A stretch of DNA of 64,000 nt from Hymenobacter translucens. GTDB taxonomy: Bacteria; Bacteroidota; Bacteroidia; Cytophagales; Hymenobacteraceae. Shown piece by piece: positions 32,972 to 41,301 of the stretch. The notes below the pieces were generated by a model, which was not told where the DNA came from, did no database searches, and was given only the letters and a program-made list of their open reading frames with translations. Position 1 is the stretch's first letter, and each line of letters opens with the position of its first letter. The stretch is from the NCBI RefSeq assembly GCF_020685205.1, contig NZ_JAJERB010000001.1, forward strand, positions 310,001-374,000, in the 5' to 3' direction. The position numbers and the translations under genes are program-made.

Positions 32972-33477
32972 GCGGAAAGCAGCTTTTCGAGGCGCAGCTG
33001 GGTGATGCGGGCCTGCTCGATGGTGGCAATGTGAATCTCGTCTTCGGGCGGGTTGGGCAGGCGCTCCTGCAGCAGGGCCAGCATCTCGTCGGCGGTCTTG
33101 CCGGTAGCGCACACGATAAAGATGTAGCCGAACTTGGCTTCGTACTCCTCGTTGCCGCGGGCCAGGGCCTGCAGCGTTGCTTCCGAGGCGGCCTGCACCG
33201 CGCCCTGCTCGCCGGAGGCCCACTGGGCCGTGCTGGCAAACTTCTCACGCAGGGAGCCGACGTCCTGCCCGATCTTGGGGTGGTGCGTGAACGCCTCGCG
33301 CCAGTCGGGCTCCGAGAGGCCGTACCAGATGGCCTGGGCCCGCTCGTAGAGGGTTTCCTCGTAAGCAAATGGCGCCCCGTCCGCCACGCCCTGCACCCAG
33401 GCTTCGGCCCCGCAGCACTTGCGCAGGGCGTCTTCCAGCTCGGGCCGGGACAGGTTGTTGAGTTCAGTTAAAGTCAT
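32968..33477 (-). CDS. uraD: 2-oxo-4-hydroxy-4-carboxy-5-ureidoimidazoline decarboxylase
   Basis: OHCU decarboxylase giving S-(+)-allantoin. 169 residues. Seen: LSRPELEDALRKCCGAEAWVQ, ALERAQ-type helix YERAQAIWYGL, the catalytic-His motif FTHHPKIGQ, and the C-terminal FIVCATGKTADEMLALLQERLPN block. All-helical as expected. 16 bp after the ureidoglycine aminohydrolase gene and 4 bp overlap with uraH. Confidence 0.96.
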   Translation of the reverse strand: MTLTELNNLSRPELEDALRKCCGAEAWVQGVADGAPFAYEETLYERAQAIWYGLSEPDWREAFTHHPKIGQDVGSLREKFASTAQWASGEQGAVQAASEATLQALARGNEEYEAKFGYIFIVCATGKTADEMLALLQERLPNPPEDEIHIATIEQARITQLRLEKLLSA

Positions 33478-33493
33478 TTTGATAGAAACGAGG

Positions 33494-34240
33494 CTACACC
33501 GAAGTTGGAAAGCGGTTTACGTTCTTATAGTAGATGTACACCGAGGGCTCCTTGCCCATGGTAGTAGCCCACTGCTGGCAGTAGGGGGCCATCCAGATCG
33601 AGTCGCCTTTCTTGACCGGGTACCACTGCTGGTCGAGCATGTAGATGGCCTCGCCCTGCAGGTACAGCAGGCCGTGCTCCATGATGTGGGTTTCCACCAT
33701 CGGCAGGCGGCCGCCCATATCGTAGGTAAAGATGTTCACGGCCATGTCGAAGCTCAGCTCGTTGGGCAGCAGTTCCTGGATGCGCAGCGCGTCGTCGTTC
33801 ATGTAGATGGGTGCCTTGGAGTCATCTTTCTCCCCGAACACGACGGTGGGCGCGGGGTGGCCCGCCAGGGGTTCGTATACCTTATGGAAGGTCAGCAGCT
33901 GGGTGCTCTCGGTTGGGTTCTGGAAGCGGTACTCCTGCCCTACCGGCACGTACACGAACTGCCCCTTGGCCAGACTCCGGTCTTGCCCGCCGGCGCTAAC
34001 CTGCACCTGGCCTTCGACGACGTAGAAGAAGATCTGCGAAGCTTCTGTCCGGCCTTCCAGCTGCCCGCCTTCCCGCAGCGTCACGATGGTCTGGCACAGC
34101 CGGGCCCCCATCTGCTCGTTGATGATGACATTGACGGTGCAGCCGGTCCAGCCGGGCACGTTGCTGTTGATGTAGCCGTCGGGGGCAATGATGGCGTGGT
34201 TGCGCTTGACAACCGAGCGGGTGAGAGCAGGTAATTCCAT
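33494..34240 (-). CDS. allE: (S)-ureidoglycine aminohydrolase
   Basis: Bicupin Mn enzyme releasing ammonia from (S)-ureidoglycine to give (S)-ureidoglycolate. 248 residues. N-terminal cupin ~40-120 (FFYVVEGQVQVSAGG) and C-terminal cupin with metal ligands in VETHIMEHGLLYLQGEA and the conserved Gln region MAPYCQQW. The opening RSVVKRNHAIIAPDGYINS is characteristic. The ATG abuts the allC stop codon without a gap, indicating coupling. Confidence 0.93.
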   Translation of the reverse strand: MELPALTRSVVKRNHAIIAPDGYINSNVPGWTGCTVNVIINEQMGARLCQTIVTLREGGQLEGRTEASQIFFYVVEGQVQVSAGGQDRSLAKGQFVYVPVGQEYRFQNPTESTQLLTFHKVYEPLAGHPAPTVVFGEKDDSKAPIYMNDDALRIQELLPNELSFDMAVNIFTYDMGGRLPMVETHIMEHGLLYLQGEAIYMLDQQWYPVKKGDSIWMAPYCQQWATTMGKEPSVYIYYKNVNRFPTSV

Positions 34241-35500
34241 TTAAGCGGAGTGGTGGGTTTGGTAGTGGGTTGAAAGCAGGTGCAGGAAACGGTCGGATAC
34301 GTCGATGGCGGCAGCGACGTCGGCCAGCTCCACGTTTTCCAGCGGATTATGGCTGATGCCTTTATAGCAGCGCACGAACAGCATGGTGGCCGGCGCCACG
34401 GCCGACACGGGTACGGCATCGTGGCCGGCCCCGCTCACGAGCGGCACTACCGCGTGCCCGGCTTCGCCGATGGCCTGGGCCAGCAGTTCGTTTAAGTGCG
34501 CATCGCACACGGCCGGAGCCGTCTGCTGAATCGGGTTCCAGTGAAGCGTGAGGCGGCGGCTCTCGGCAATCTGACTGGCAAGGCTGCGCAGCTCCTCATA
34601 AGCGGTGCCGAGGCAGGCGGCGTCGGCGCTGCGCAGGTCGAGGCTGCAGACGACGTCGCCGGGAATCACGTTGCTGGCCGCGCCGCGTACGTCCAGCTTG
34701 CCTACGGTAGCTACCAGCTCGGCTTTGTGGCGAAGCCCGAACTGCTCGACGGCCAGCACAAACTCGGCGGCGCCGGCCAGGGCATCCTGGCGCATATCCA
34801 TCGGCACGGTACCGGCGTGACCGGCCATACCCCGCCACGTCAGCTCCACGCGCTGCTGCCCGGCAATGGCGGTGACCAACGCCACGGGAATCCTGTTTTC
34901 CCAGAGCACCGGACCCTGCTCGATGTGCGCCTCGAAGTAACCCAGCCACTGGTCGGCGGGAATAGCGTCCTGCGCCAATGCAGCCGGGTCGCCGCCCATC
35001 GTCCGGAGGGCTTCCGTGAGCGTAACGCCCTGGGCGTCGGCTTTGGTCAGCAGGGTTTGGTCGAACGAGCCGGCCACGACTTTACTGCCCAGGTAGGTGG
35101 TGTGAAACCGCACGCCCTCCTCATCGGAGAAGGCAATCAGCTCGACGTGAAACGGCAGCCCGGTTTTGGCGGCCAGCAGGTTTTCCAGCAGATCCAGCCC
35201 CAGCAGCACGCCCAGCGGTCCGTCGTACTTGCCGGCATTCACCACCGTGTCGATGTGGGAAGCAATGACCAGGGTTTTCGCCACGGGATGCCGGCTTTCC
35301 AGCCGGCCCCGCACGTTGCCGATGCTGTCGACGCGGGTAGCCAGGCCGGCCTGCTCGAACCAGCTGCGCACCAGGGCGCTGCCCCGCAGAAAAGCCGGAG
35401 TCCCGAACGTCCGCGTCACGCCGGTTTCGTCTTCACTGATGGCGGCCAGCTGGTCAATGCGCGCCAGCAGGTTCTCGGCGCGGGCAAAGGTATCTTTCAC
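34241..35500 (-). CDS. allC: Allantoate amidohydrolase (M20 family)
   Basis: Metal-dependent hydrolase turning allantoate into (S)-ureidoglycine, CO2 and ammonia. 419 residues. Seen: ASHIDTVVNAGKYDGPLGVLLGL with metal His/Asp, FSDEEGVRFHTTYLGSK with the catalytic Glu pair, YFEAHIEQGPVLW and GMAGHAGTVPM with further His ligands, and SGAGHDAVPVS near the C-terminus. Start is GTG at 35498-35500. N-carbamoyl-amino acid hydrolases are close relatives, but the cluster supports allantoate. Confidence 0.9.
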   Translation of the reverse strand: MKDTFARAENLLARIDQLAAISEDETGVTRTFGTPAFLRGSALVRSWFEQAGLATRVDSIGNVRGRLESRHPVAKTLVIASHIDTVVNAGKYDGPLGVLLGLDLLENLLAAKTGLPFHVELIAFSDEEGVRFHTTYLGSKVVAGSFDQTLLTKADAQGVTLTEALRTMGGDPAALAQDAIPADQWLGYFEAHIEQGPVLWENRIPVALVTAIAGQQRVELTWRGMAGHAGTVPMDMRQDALAGAAEFVLAVEQFGLRHKAELVATVGKLDVRGAASNVIPGDVVCSLDLRSADAACLGTAYEELRSLASQIAESRRLTLHWNPIQQTAPAVCDAHLNELLAQAIGEAGHAVVPLVSGAGHDAVPVSAVAPATMLFVRCYKGISHNPLENVELADVAAAIDVSDRFLHLLSTHYQTHHSA

Positions 35501-35589
35501 AGGGTGCTCTACTTAAAATTTAGTTCCTCGGAGGCTGCGGCCGGGGCGGATTGCTGAACCAGTCGTGCCAATCGCCACTTCAGGTCCGG

Positions 35590-36927
35590 CTACCGACGGG
35601 CCAGCAGCTGCCCGGAATTCGGCAACACCAGGTCCGGACGGTTGTAAACCAGCTGCCCGCGCAGGTAGGTCTGCTCTACCACGCCCCGTAACGGGCGCCC
35701 AAGATAAGGCGACACTTTGTGTTTGTGCAGAATCAGCTTTTCGGTCACCGTGAACTCGGCATCCGGATCCAGCACCAGCAGGTCGGCATCGTAGCCGTTG
35801 GCAATGCGGCCCTTGTGGTGGGACTGCCCGGCCAGCTTTGCCGGGTTTTCGCACAGCCACCGGACCAGGTCCGGCAGCGTAGCACCGCGCTGCGCAGCGG
35901 CCGTCCAGAGCACCGGCAAAGCCAGCTGTAGCGACGCAATGCCGCCCCAGGCTGTGGTGAAGTCACCCGTCTCAATCTGCTTCAGGTCCGGCGGGGCCGG
36001 GGAATGGTCGGTGGCTACGAAGTCGATGATGCCGGCCTGCAAAGCAGCCCAGAGCTGGTCGTTGTTGGCTTTTTCGCGGATGGGCGGGGCGCACTTGAAC
36101 TGGGTCTGCTCATCCCGGATGTCCTCGGCGTTGAAGAACAGGTAGTGCTGCCCGGTTTCCACGGTAATCGGCAGTCCTTCGGCCTTGGCCGCCGCCAGGG
36201 GCGCAATGGAGCTGGCCGACGAGAGGTGCACAATGTGGGTGGGGCAGCCCGTTTCCCGGCACAGCCGGATCATCAGCGCCACGGCCTCATCTTCCCACTC
36301 CTTGGGCCGCGAGGCCAGGTAGTTCGGGTACGAGCGTTTGTCGCCCTGCTTCCAGGTGTCGTCTTCCGTGGTCAGCTCGCAGTGCACCAGCAGGGGCAGA
36401 TTGTAGCGGGCCAGGATGGGCATCACTGCGCGCAGGTCGGCCTCGGTGGCGTTGGGAAACTCGTCGATGCCGGAGTGAGTCAGAAACGCCTTGAAACCGA
36501 GCACGCCCCGGGCAATCAGGCCTTCCACCTCACCAGCGTTGCCAGGCACGATGCCGCCCCAGAACCCGCAGTTGGTGTGCAGCTGCCCTTCGGTGGCTGC
36601 TAGCTTAAGCTCGAAATTCGTGACCGTCGTGGTGACTGGGGACGAGTTCAAGGGCATGTCGACCAGCGTGGTAAGGCCCCCGGCCAGGGCCGCGCGTGTA
36701 GCAGTATTGAAGCCTTCCCAGTCGGTGCGGCCCGGCTCGTTGATGTGCACGTGCGGGTCGATGACGCCGGGCAGCACGGCCCGGTGGCCAACGTCGGTGA
36801 CGGGGCAGTCCACGGCCGCGTCGATGGGGAGCAGGTCGGCAATGCGGCCTTCGCGGATAAGAATCAGGGCGGGCCGCACTCCTTCGGGCGTGACAACGCG
36901 CTGACTTTTGAGGGCAAAATCGGACAT
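35590..36927 (-). CDS. allB: Allantoinase
   Basis: Amidohydrolase opening the hydantoin ring of allantoin to allantoate. 445 residues. Seen: metal site DPHVHINEPGRTDWEGF, VLGFKAFLTHSGIDEF with the carbamylated Lys, LLVHCELTTED, CPTHIVHLSSA, and the catalytic Asp in FVATDHSPAP. Typical length. First gene of the minus-strand allB-allC-allE-uraD-uraH-CitE run, divergent from puuD across ~225 bp. ATG at 36925-36927. Confidence 0.95.
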   Translation of the reverse strand: MSDFALKSQRVVTPEGVRPALILIREGRIADLLPIDAAVDCPVTDVGHRAVLPGVIDPHVHINEPGRTDWEGFNTATRAALAGGLTTLVDMPLNSSPVTTTVTNFELKLAATEGQLHTNCGFWGGIVPGNAGEVEGLIARGVLGFKAFLTHSGIDEFPNATEADLRAVMPILARYNLPLLVHCELTTEDDTWKQGDKRSYPNYLASRPKEWEDEAVALMIRLCRETGCPTHIVHLSSASSIAPLAAAKAEGLPITVETGQHYLFFNAEDIRDEQTQFKCAPPIREKANNDQLWAALQAGIIDFVATDHSPAPPDLKQIETGDFTTAWGGIASLQLALPVLWTAAAQRGATLPDLVRWLCENPAKLAGQSHHKGRIANGYDADLLVLDPDAEFTVTEKLILHKHKVSPYLGRPLRGVVEQTYLRGQLVYNRPDLVLPNSGQLLARR

Positions 36928-37152
36928 AGAAGAAGTTTCTCTTTAAATTGGGGGCTTATTCCGGGCTGCTTCGGCCCGTGCCATTCCTCAACGGAAGCTC
37001 GTTGCCGCGAGCTTGCCGGGCAAAGCAGGTGGCGGCTCCGCAGGTCAGGCGGACCATCAGCCGGGCGGTAAGGTGGATAATTTGCGGCAGAACCTCATTC
37101 CTCCCCTGTTCCGCAGGCGCCGGCCGGCTGCCTGCCTTCGCCCGTTTTGTTC

Positions 37153-38562
37153 ATGACTCGTTACCTGATTCTTTCCGTCGCCCTGCTGGTTTTCTTTTTC
37201 CTGGTCGGCGTCATCTACACGTTGCAGCGGGTGGCTAAAACCCACAAACGGGGCGGTAAGCTAGGCGAAAATGGCCTCACGATGCAAGGCTTCGCCTACA
37301 CGCTCATCGTGGTAGCCGTGATTTACCTGCTGGCCCTGGTGTACGTGTTCGTGCAGGGCACGCCCTGGGAAGGCCACCTGATGGAGTGGATGAACATCGT
37401 AGTGCGCCTGATGCACATCACCTTTGGCATTGCCTGGATTGGGGCCTCGTTCTACTTTGTCTTCCTCGAAAACGCGCTGAACCGCACCGAAAACGTGCGC
37501 GACGAGCTGGCCGGCAACCTCTGGGCCGTGCACGGCGGGGGCTTCTACTACCTCGAAAAGTACAAGCTCGCCCCCAAGGAAATTCCCCGCGACCTGCACT
37601 GGTTTAAGTACGAAGCCTACTTCACCTGGCTGTCGGGCTTCAGCCTGCTGTTCGTGGTATACTATTTCAACGCCAGCTCCATGCTCATCGACCCCAAGGT
37701 GATGGCGCTGAGCCCCCTGGCAGGCGTTGGCATTGGCGTGGGCTCTTTCCTGGTGGCCTGGCTCGTGTACGACCTGCTCTGCAAAACCGAGCTGGTGAAG
37801 AAAGGCCCCTGGTTTGCGGCCCTGGGCTTTCTGATTGCGGCGGCCTTTGCCTGGGGCTACTGCCAGGTGTTCAGCGCCCGCGCTGCCTACATTCACTTCG
37901 GCGCCATGCTGGGCACGCTGATGGTGGCCAACGTGTTCTACATCATCATCCCGGCCCAGAAAGCCATGGTCAAGGCCGCCACCCTGGGTGAGCCCCTCGA
38001 CCCGACGCTCGGCAAGAACGCCGGCCTCCGGTCGTTGCACAACAACTACTTCACCTTGCCGGTGCTGTTCGTGATGGTCAGCAACCACTTCCCGAGTACG
38101 TTCGGGCACGCCTACCCCTGGGCTATTCTGGCCGTCATTGCCCTGGGCACGGCGGGCGTAAAACACTGGCTGAACCTGAAGGAGAAAAAGCAGCTCAACG
38201 TCTGGATTCTGCCGGCTTCGGTGCTGGTGCTGCTGGCCGTGGCCTTCTACACGGCCCCGCCCAAGGCCGCCGGCAACGGCACCGCCTCCTGCGCCAAGGA
38301 AGTCAGCATCGCGGAGGTGCAGGGCATCATTCAACGGCGCTGCGTGCAGTGCCACTCGGCCCGCCCCACCGACGACGTATTCAAGTCCCCGCCGAACGGG
38401 GTGGTGTACGATACGCCCGAGGACATCATCCGCCTCAAGGACAAGATCATGCAGCGCGTGGTCGTGACCAAGACGATGCCCCAGAACAACAAAACCGAGA
38501 TGACCCAGGAAGAGCGGGACCTGATTGCGTGCTGGATTAACCAGGGAGCGCAGAACAAATAG
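37153..38562 (+). CDS. puuD: Membrane urate hydroxylase PuuD with cytochrome c domain
   Basis: Oxidises urate to 5-hydroxyisourate using the respiratory chain rather than O2 directly. 469 residues from the ATG at 37153; a TTG two codons earlier is less likely. About eight membrane segments in residues ~1-370, with His-rich stretches (VRLMHITFGIAWIG, FWHNN-like SLHNNYFTLPVLFVMVSNH), followed by a soluble C-terminal class I cytochrome c with one heme site RRCVQCHSARPTDD and a distal Met region (TKTMPQNNKTEM). No soluble uricase lies in the locus, so this is presumably the urate oxidase feeding UraH. Opposite strand to the other ureide genes. Confidence 0.93.
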   Translation: MTRYLILSVALLVFFFLVGVIYTLQRVAKTHKRGGKLGENGLTMQGFAYTLIVVAVIYLLALVYVFVQGTPWEGHLMEWMNIVVRLMHITFGIAWIGASFYFVFLENALNRTENVRDELAGNLWAVHGGGFYYLEKYKLAPKEIPRDLHWFKYEAYFTWLSGFSLLFVVYYFNASSMLIDPKVMALSPLAGVGIGVGSFLVAWLVYDLLCKTELVKKGPWFAALGFLIAAAFAWGYCQVFSARAAYIHFGAMLGTLMVANVFYIIIPAQKAMVKAATLGEPLDPTLGKNAGLRSLHNNYFTLPVLFVMVSNHFPSTFGHAYPWAILAVIALGTAGVKHWLNLKEKKQLNVWILPASVLVLLAVAFYTAPPKAAGNGTASCAKEVSIAEVQGIIQRRCVQCHSARPTDDVFKSPPNGVVYDTPEDIIRLKDKIMQRVVVTKTMPQNNKTEMTQEERDLIACWINQGAQNK

Positions 38563-38589
38563 CTTCTGGTTTTCGGATCAGGCGGTAAT

Positions 38590-38866
38590 GTTCCCCTCCT
38601 TATTTTCAAGGAGGGGTGGCCGCAGGCCGGGGTGGTTATAAAGGCGGTCATCCTGAGCTCTGCGAACCGAAGGTCGACGTAGTCAAGGACCTTCTCAGGG
38701 TTGGCCGTGTCGTTGTTATGAGTATCGTTCAGCCGCTAGTCGTTCTTCGGTGCTAAGGTCCTTCGTCGCCGCTTGATGCGCGGAATGCTCAGGATGACAT
38801 TTAGCACCCCAACATCAGCAACGACGTCAACCACCCCTAACCCCTCCTCTTCTGAGGAGGGGAACT
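38590..38866. repeat. Nested intergenic inverted repeat (CCCCTCC outer, GTCATCCTGAGC inner)
   Basis: Outer left arm 38590-38638 carries TTCCCCTCC..GGAGGGGTGG..GGGTGGTT; outer right arm 38828-38866 carries AACCACCCCTAACCCCTCC..GAGGAGGGGAA; each arm also folds on itself. Inside lie GTCATCCTGAGC (38647-38658) and its complement GCTCAGGATGAC (38787-38798), with AAGGACCTT / AAGGTCCTT next to them. The element fills the 318 bp gap between the puuD and O-antigen-ligase-like stop codons; no gene is seen in it. Confidence 0.8.
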
Positions 38867-38880
38867 GCGGACTACAGGGC

Positions 38881-40299
38881 TCAGGCTTCGTCCGGAACTA
38901 CCACTCCGGACCGCTCCCGATTCCTGTCGGCTTCGCCCGCTACTACCAGAAACCCATAGCCGAAAATGAACAGATTGAGGCTGATCTGCAGGCTGAGCAC
39001 GTCGGCCCAGAGCATGACGGTGGCCTGGAGCAGGATGAAAAAGCCGATGTAGGCGTTGCGCCGCGCCCAGCTTCGGGTCAGCGGCCAGAGCAGCACCGCC
39101 AGCCACACCAGCAGCCCCACGATGCCGCCGCCCAGCAGGGCTTCGATGTACTGGTTGTGCACGTCGACCCGGTTTTCGACCCGCAGGCCGAAATCCTCCC
39201 AGCTGTACTGGTCCATCAGGGCCGCGTGGGTGTCGGCGGGGCCCACGCCCAGCAGCCAGTTTTTGCGAATCACGTTGCCCGCCGTTTCCAGCGCGGCCAG
39301 CCGCCGGGCCAGGGAGTAGTCATTGATGTCGTGCCCGAGCGTGTACTGCTGCACGTCCCAGATGGTGGAATCCACCCGCTCCCGCACCGAGTTGAGCGTA
39401 CGGTAGGCCAGCCAGGGCCCCGCGGCTACTAGCAGCAGCAAGCCGATTCCTACCAGCGCCTGCCGGCGGCGGCCCAGCAGCGGCAGAGCGTAGGCCAGCA
39501 GACCGGTGTAAAGTAGCACCAGCCCGGTCCGGTATGCCAGCACATGCACGGTGAGCGCGCAGGTTAGCGCCGCCCCGAGCATAAGCCCCCGCAGGCCCCG
39601 GTTCGCCAGGGGGTGACGGCGCAGCAGCAGCCCCCAGAAAAAGCTGAGCGCCAGCATCAGCCCAAAGGAAATGTGAAAGATGCGGGTAACGGCCTGCATG
39701 TTCTGCCCCACCCGAATGGCCTCGTTGGCCGCCGCCGGGTCAATTAAATACTTGGCCATCGTAGCCAGCCCAACCACGGCGGTTCCAAAAACAAAGAAGG
39801 CGCCTACGAAAAGCCGCTGCGAAGCTGAGAGCGGCACGGCCAGGGTAAAGGCCAGAGGCACGGCAATCCAGGGCAGGTAGCGGAAGACCTCGTGCCGCCA
39901 CGCCGCCCAGTCGCTGGTATACAGGCTGGTCAGCAGCAGAAAAGCCACCAGGGCCAGGGCCCGCATGGCCGCGCCGTTGCGGTAGTAGCCGGGCAGGTCG
40001 CGCCGCAGGTTCGGATTCGTCAGCACCGCCAGAATGCCTACCAGCGGACCAATTGCCACAAATGAGCGGGCCGCCAGCAGCCCGGCCACCGACCCGATGC
40101 AGGCCACCCACAGCAGCACCTGGGAAAGACGGCCGGAATGATAGGACTGCACCAGATTCAGCACGGGAAGGGGTAGTTTTTCAGGCGCTGGCGCACTGAA
40201 ATAGTGAAATAGGTCAACGGCCGGTGCCTGCCGGCCGAGCAGCGGAGGACCGGGGTAAACCGGCTTTTTCGGCGCCCGGTCCCGATTCCTGCCTTGCAA
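38881..40299 (-). CDS. O-antigen ligase/polymerase-like membrane protein
   Basis: 472 residues, about ten membrane segments and a longer periplasmic loop before the last third containing GVGPADTHAALMDQYSW and VDVHNQYIEALLGGGIVGLLVWL, the H-N-x-Y pattern of the Wzy_C (O-antigen ligase) family. By family it would ligate or polymerise surface glycans at the outer face of the inner membrane. Acceptor unknown. The frame opens with TTG at 40297-40299; a start nearer the first membrane segment (GTG in NLVQSYHSG) is possible. It interrupts the purine locus between puuD and xdhC and has no functional link to it. Confidence 0.8.
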   Translation of the reverse strand: MQGRNRDRAPKKPVYPGPPLLGRQAPAVDLFHYFSAPAPEKLPLPVLNLVQSYHSGRLSQVLLWVACIGSVAGLLAARSFVAIGPLVGILAVLTNPNLRRDLPGYYRNGAAMRALALVAFLLLTSLYTSDWAAWRHEVFRYLPWIAVPLAFTLAVPLSASQRLFVGAFFVFGTAVVGLATMAKYLIDPAAANEAIRVGQNMQAVTRIFHISFGLMLALSFFWGLLLRRHPLANRGLRGLMLGAALTCALTVHVLAYRTGLVLLYTGLLAYALPLLGRRRQALVGIGLLLLVAAGPWLAYRTLNSVRERVDSTIWDVQQYTLGHDINDYSLARRLAALETAGNVIRKNWLLGVGPADTHAALMDQYSWEDFGLRVENRVDVHNQYIEALLGGGIVGLLVWLAVLLWPLTRSWARRNAYIGFFILLQATVMLWADVLSLQISLNLFIFGYGFLVVAGEADRNRERSGVVVPDEA

Positions 40300-40326
40300 T
40301 GTAGCAAAACAACCTGGGCCGTTAGC

Positions 40327-41301
40327 TCAGCTTTTAGGGGCGTTGCGCACGGCAATCAGCTGCGCGGCAATGCTGACGGCAATTTCCTCGGGCGTCTGGC
40401 TGTGGATGGGCAGACCGACCGGGGCGTGCAGGCGGGTGAGCAGCGCCTCGTCGATGCCCTCGGCCCGGTAGTCGGCCAGCATCTTTTCAATCTTCTTGCC
40501 ACTACCCAGCACCCCCAGAAAGCGCAGCTCTTTGGTCAGCAAAGCCCGCAGCGCTACGTCGTCGGTGCGGTAGCCAAAGGTCATGATGACCACGTACTGC
40601 CCAGGGCCGGCCGGAATCAGCTTCGCCAGCTCAGCATAGGTCCCGACCGCAGTTTTCTGGTGGGCGAAGCCGTTTTCGAGAAAGGTATTCAGCTCCGCGC
40701 GGTCCTCGTAGAGGTGCACCCGGAAATTCAGCTGCCGCATCATCCCCGATAATGCCAGGGAGCAGTGGCCCCCGCCGATAATGTGCAGATGGTGCCGCAA
40801 GCCCAGCGTTTCCGCGTACTGCCACGTTCCATCGGGAGCCTGCTCAAACTGAAATTTAGAACCGGACCGGACCTCCGCCGAAAATCCGAGGCCGTCCGCC
40901 GACAGGGTAAGCGTACCGCTTCCCTCCTGCTCCAAACACCGGAGAATAACGGCCACGGCGGCCGCGTCTGCGACCTGCATGGGGTACAGGGCAATGGTCT
41001 GCTCGCCGGAACAGATCATGCCGCTCTGGTCCTGGGGCGCGGTTTTGTTGTGCACCTGCCGCCGTACCACCGGCTCCGCGGCCGACTGCGTTAGTCGTTC
41101 CCGGGCCAGCTGCACAAACTTATGCTCCATAATGCCGCCCCCGATCGAGCCCTGCATTTCGCCCCGGGCATTCACCGCCATCCGAAAGCCCTGGCGGCCG
41201 GGGCTGCTACCCTGGCTGCCGACAACTTGCAGCAGCATCACGGGCACTTCATCGGCCAGACTCGCGCTAATGAGTTGCCAGACGGCTAAGGCTCGGTTCA
41301 T
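40327..41301 (-). CDS. xdhC: XdhC/CoxI family protein (xanthine dehydrogenase maturation)
   Basis: Chaperone that binds molybdenum cofactor, promotes its sulfuration and inserts it into xanthine dehydrogenase. 324 residues: N-terminal CoxI domain (VMLLQVVGSQGSSPGRQGFRMAV, GSIGGGIMEHKFVQLA) and a C-terminal Rossmann domain (HLHIIGGGHCSLALSGMM, IMTFGYRTDDVALRALL, FLGVLGSGKKIEKML, LHAPVGLPIHSQTPEEIAVSI split by short linkers). Its start lies 35 bp inside the xdhB 3' end, so the two are coupled. Confidence 0.93.
   Translation of the reverse strand: MNRALAVWQLISASLADEVPVMLLQVVGSQGSSPGRQGFRMAVNARGEMQGSIGGGIMEHKFVQLARERLTQSAAEPVVRRQVHNKTAPQDQSGMICSGEQTIALYPMQVADAAAVAVILRCLEQEGSGTLTLSADGLGFSAEVRSGSKFQFEQAPDGTWQYAETLGLRHHLHIIGGGHCSLALSGMMRQLNFRVHLYEDRAELNTFLENGFAHQKTAVGTYAELAKLIPAGPGQYVVIMTFGYRTDDVALRALLTKELRFLGVLGSGKKIEKMLADYRAEGIDEALLTRLHAPVGLPIHSQTPEEIAVSIAAQLIAVRNAPKS

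Noticed and set aside
38647..38798. GTCATCCTGAGC repeat as insertion-sequence end
   Set aside because: No transposase frame or target-site duplication can be seen, so it is described as a repeat only.
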